The notes under the pieces: model-generated | What the model was told of the DNA's origin: nothing | Database searches by the model: none | Seen by the model: the letters and a program-made list of their open reading frames with translations, nothing else | Part shown: positions 62,339 through 64,000 of the stretch, piece after piece | Position numbering within the stretch: position 1 is the first letter of the stretch | Layout: each line of letters begins with the position of its first letter | Assembly: GCA_041494445.1 (NCBI GenBank) | Contig: JBGQAU010000003.1 | Location: 29,776-93,775 of the forward strand | Length of the DNA stretch: 64,000 nucleotides | Source of the DNA: JAIQFR01 sp041494445 | Lineage (GTDB): Bacteria; Acidobacteriota; Polarisedimenticolia; Polarisedimenticolales; JAIQFR01 | Direction of reading: 5' to 3' | Translations under genes and position numbers: made by a program

Positions 62339-63559
62339 CTACATGCGCTGATCCAAGTTCCTGCCCTTCTCGATATGCGCAAACGTCGGTAGATAGCTCT
62401 TGAGGATCTCGACAACCTCCGCCTTGTCCACGTTCTCCGCCTCGAAACACGCCCGAAGCCGGTTTACGATGACATCCACTTCGGCCAGAGCGCGCCGTTT
62501 CGCATTCCGGATGACGCCCAAGCTCGCGAACCGGTCCAAGTCGGCCGCCTCGCCGCTCGTCACGAACTCCTCGGTGGGTTTCTCACCCGAAGTGTCCGAT
62601 TCGAAAAAGTAAATCGGATAGCGCGTTGGCCGGTCACTCAGCGCGGCGGCCTTCTGGCGCGCCCCGTCCTCCGTCTGGCAGACGTCGGGCTCCAAGCCGA
62701 GCGCGCGGAGCAGGGCCAGCGCGATCTCGGAGAACTCCAGCATGTCGCGCTGCTCGTCCAGCTTCGGGAAGAAGATCTCGCCTGACGCTCCCAACACCGA
62801 GGCCATCAGGCAGATCTCTCCCGATTCCTGCGGCGAAATGAAGTAACGCTTGATGCCAGTCGGACAGGACCACGGTTGCCGTTGGTTCAGGCGATCCAAG
62901 AAACCGATGGGCAGGCTTCCGTTGGAGAAGGCCACGTTGGCGAAACGCGCCGTCGTCACGGGCACGCGGTCGGCGTAGGCCATGATAACTTCTTCCATCA
63001 GCTTCTTGCTGGCCCCCATGATGTTGACGGGGTTGGCGGCCTTGTCGGTCGAGACGCAAAAGAAGTGCTCGGGCGGGCGTGCGGCCAGCAGATCCAGCAG
63101 CCTGCGGGCGCGGAACACGTTGTTCTCGATCATGGCCTCGATGGAGAAGACGTCCTTCTCACTGCGCACGTGTTTGTGGGCGGCGAAGTTCGCCACGACA
63201 TCGAAGGGGCCGAGTCGCCGGAAGATCTTCTCGAACACGCGGCCGCCGAGCCCGACGGGATAGGTGATAAACGGGTCGGGGACTCGCACCCCGGCCGAAC
63301 TGCGCAGGTCCCGCACCAGCTCCGTCAGGCCGTTCTCGTTCAGATCCACCACGCACAGCGACCTGATCGGATAACGGACGATCGTCTTCACGTAGGAGGA
63401 ACCGATCGTGCCGGCGCCACCAATCACGAGCACGTTGCGCCCGCCGAGACGCTCGCGCAGCGTGGCGTCGTGGTGCCGGAGGTCCGCCGCAAAGAGGCTC
63501 TCGCGGCGCTTGGTGACATGGGTCTTGATGAAATCGTCGAGAACGAAGTTCACATTCAC
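62339..63559 (-). CDS. CapD-like nucleotide-sugar epimerase/dehydratase
   Basis: A 406-residue soluble SDR enzyme of the CapD/PglF group (UDP-GlcNAc 4,6-dehydratase or 5-epimerase-like). The NAD-binding motif is VLVIGGAGTIGSS; also FDVVANFAAHKHVRSEKD, VSTDKAANPVNIMGASKK and RFANVAFSNGSLP are family hallmarks. The N-terminal transmembrane domain of long CapD proteins is absent. It probably supplies the sugar loaded by the following transferase. Confidence 0.88.
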   Translation of the reverse strand: MNVNFVLDDFIKTHVTKRRESLFAADLRHHDATLRERLGGRNVLVIGGAGTIGSSYVKTIVRYPIRSLCVVDLNENGLTELVRDLRSSAGVRVPDPFITYPVGLGGRVFEKIFRRLGPFDVVANFAAHKHVRSEKDVFSIEAMIENNVFRARRLLDLLAARPPEHFFCVSTDKAANPVNIMGASKKLMEEVIMAYADRVPVTTARFANVAFSNGSLPIGFLDRLNQRQPWSCPTGIKRYFISPQESGEICLMASVLGASGEIFFPKLDEQRDMLEFSEIALALLRALGLEPDVCQTEDGARQKAAALSDRPTRYPIYFFESDTSGEKPTEEFVTSGEAADLDRFASLGVIRNAKRRALAEVDVIVNRLRACFEAENVDKAEVVEILKSYLPTFAHIEKGRNLDQRM

Positions 63560-63635
63560 GTTACGCTCCTTGGGTCGCGGGCCGCATGGCGCACCGTGTA
63601 TCTTGCTGCGCGTTCAATGAGTTCGGAAGGACTCG

Positions 63636-63704
63636 TTGGAGCGCATTCTCCACGAGGTTGACGATAGCACGGCCGAGCACCCGGCGGTCGGCGGCGATCC
63701 GGGG
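63636..63704 (-). pseudogene. Fragment of a histidine kinase ATPase domain
   Basis: On the minus strand a 23-residue stretch reads PRIAADRRVLGRAIVNLVENA, the N-box of a HATPase domain (usual DxxxLxxALxNLLENA). No H-box or G-boxes flank it. It is probably debris of a kinase gene beside the transposase remnant, though chance similarity is possible. Confidence 0.45.
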
Positions 63705-63859
63705 CGCGCCGGCGTGAGCGCCGCTCCTCTCGGGGGCTAGCGGCCGCGCTCGGCGTGCACGCCGAGTCACGAGGGCGTGGGCGCGACAACGATTCCGAGA
63801 TCCGGCGCGGACGCTGAGCCGGCAGCCGGGCTCGCGGGCCGGATCGGACCGGGGTCGCG

Positions 63860-64000
63860 CTAGTGTGCCGACTCGGAAGTAGCTTTGCACATGGCGTACA
63901 TGGTCTCGAAGATTTCGTTGGCTGATTTCGTCCAGGTGAAGGGTCGCGGGTTGTCATTATAGAGCTGGAGGTAGCGATTGATCTTGAGGATCAGGTCGCG
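63860..64000 (-). mobile_element. 3' end of an IS630-family transposase gene (runs off right edge)
   Basis: The last 46 codons are visible: RDLILKINRYLQLYNDNPRP then FTWTKSANEIFETMYAMCK, the characteristic C-terminus of IS630-type DDE transposases (YNxxPxPFxWTKSA). The stop is at 63860-63862. Whether the upstream part is intact cannot be seen. Confidence 0.82.

Noticed and set aside
63560..63859. An intact kinase gene near the right edge
   Set aside because: Only the N-box-like fragment is recognisable; H-box and G-boxes are absent.

Overview
The window is GC-rich, densely coded DNA from a Gram-negative bacterium. It has several outer-membrane beta-barrels, an OmpA-type protein, lipoproteins, type IV pilin-like proteins and an MacA-type periplasmic adaptor. 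The mix of a tricorn-type protease, a secreted M28 peptidase with P-domains, TPR membrane proteins of TMTC type, PilZ proteins and a complete phenylalanine/tyrosine catabolic operon is typical of Acidobacteriota and similar environmental lineages. That assignment is inference; no rRNA or tRNA gene was seen.

Layout. 0-5 kb: NtrC-like response regulator (cut by the left edge) and its sensor kinase, divergent from an ammonium transporter and a porin. 5.2-9 kb: an MacA-like adaptor with two MacB-like permeases but no ATPase. 9.1-15.6 kb: AAA/DUF4143 ATPase, YceI protein, aldo/keto reductase, a GT2-methyltransferase fusion, a pseudopilin and a RES/Xre toxin-antitoxin pair. 15.6-21.9 kb: tricorn-like protease, two small envelope proteins and an outer-membrane barrel closed by a strong terminator. 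21.9-28.9 kb: GT-C-like membrane protein, phosphodiesterase-TPR lipoprotein, PilZ protein and TMTC-like protein. 28.9-41.6 kb: M28/P-domain protease, a truncated synthase-like gene, PAS-PP2C phosphatase, pseudopilin plus J-like protein, a secreted protein, OmpA/TSP3 protein, an SPFH-RHH-GPP34 operon and VapBC. 41.6-48.7 kb: an accessory region with a frameshifted TonB-type gene, IS91 and DUF5131 remnants, and a five-gene defence-like operon (DUF4365-like nuclease, SieB, unknown nuclease-like protein, HEPN-like protein, TIR protein). 48.8-56.1 kb: hppD-hmgA-unknown-fahA-aacS-phhA, taking phenylalanine to fumarate and acetoacetyl-CoA. 56.3-59.8 kb: degenerate Fic protein, PilZ protein and an M28 peptidase. 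60-64 kb: surface polysaccharide genes and transposase/kinase remnants.

The most unusual feature is a dispersed ~110-120 bp repeat with at least seven full or partial copies, all in the same orientation (near 34.6, 36.1, 41.6, 43.5, 48.6, 59.9 and 61.3 kb). Consecutive copies bracket discrete gene blocks, including the defence-like operon and one glycosyltransferase. Several copies abut broken genes, so the repeat marks recombination or insertion junctions. The defence-like operon between two near-identical copies is the best candidate here for an undescribed system. Other points worth noting are an NtrC-like protein without a recognisable GAFTGA loop, a Fic protein lacking both catalytic His and inhibitory Glu, palindromes placed inside or over promoters, and an unknown protein in the position where a maleylacetoacetate isomerase gene might be expected.
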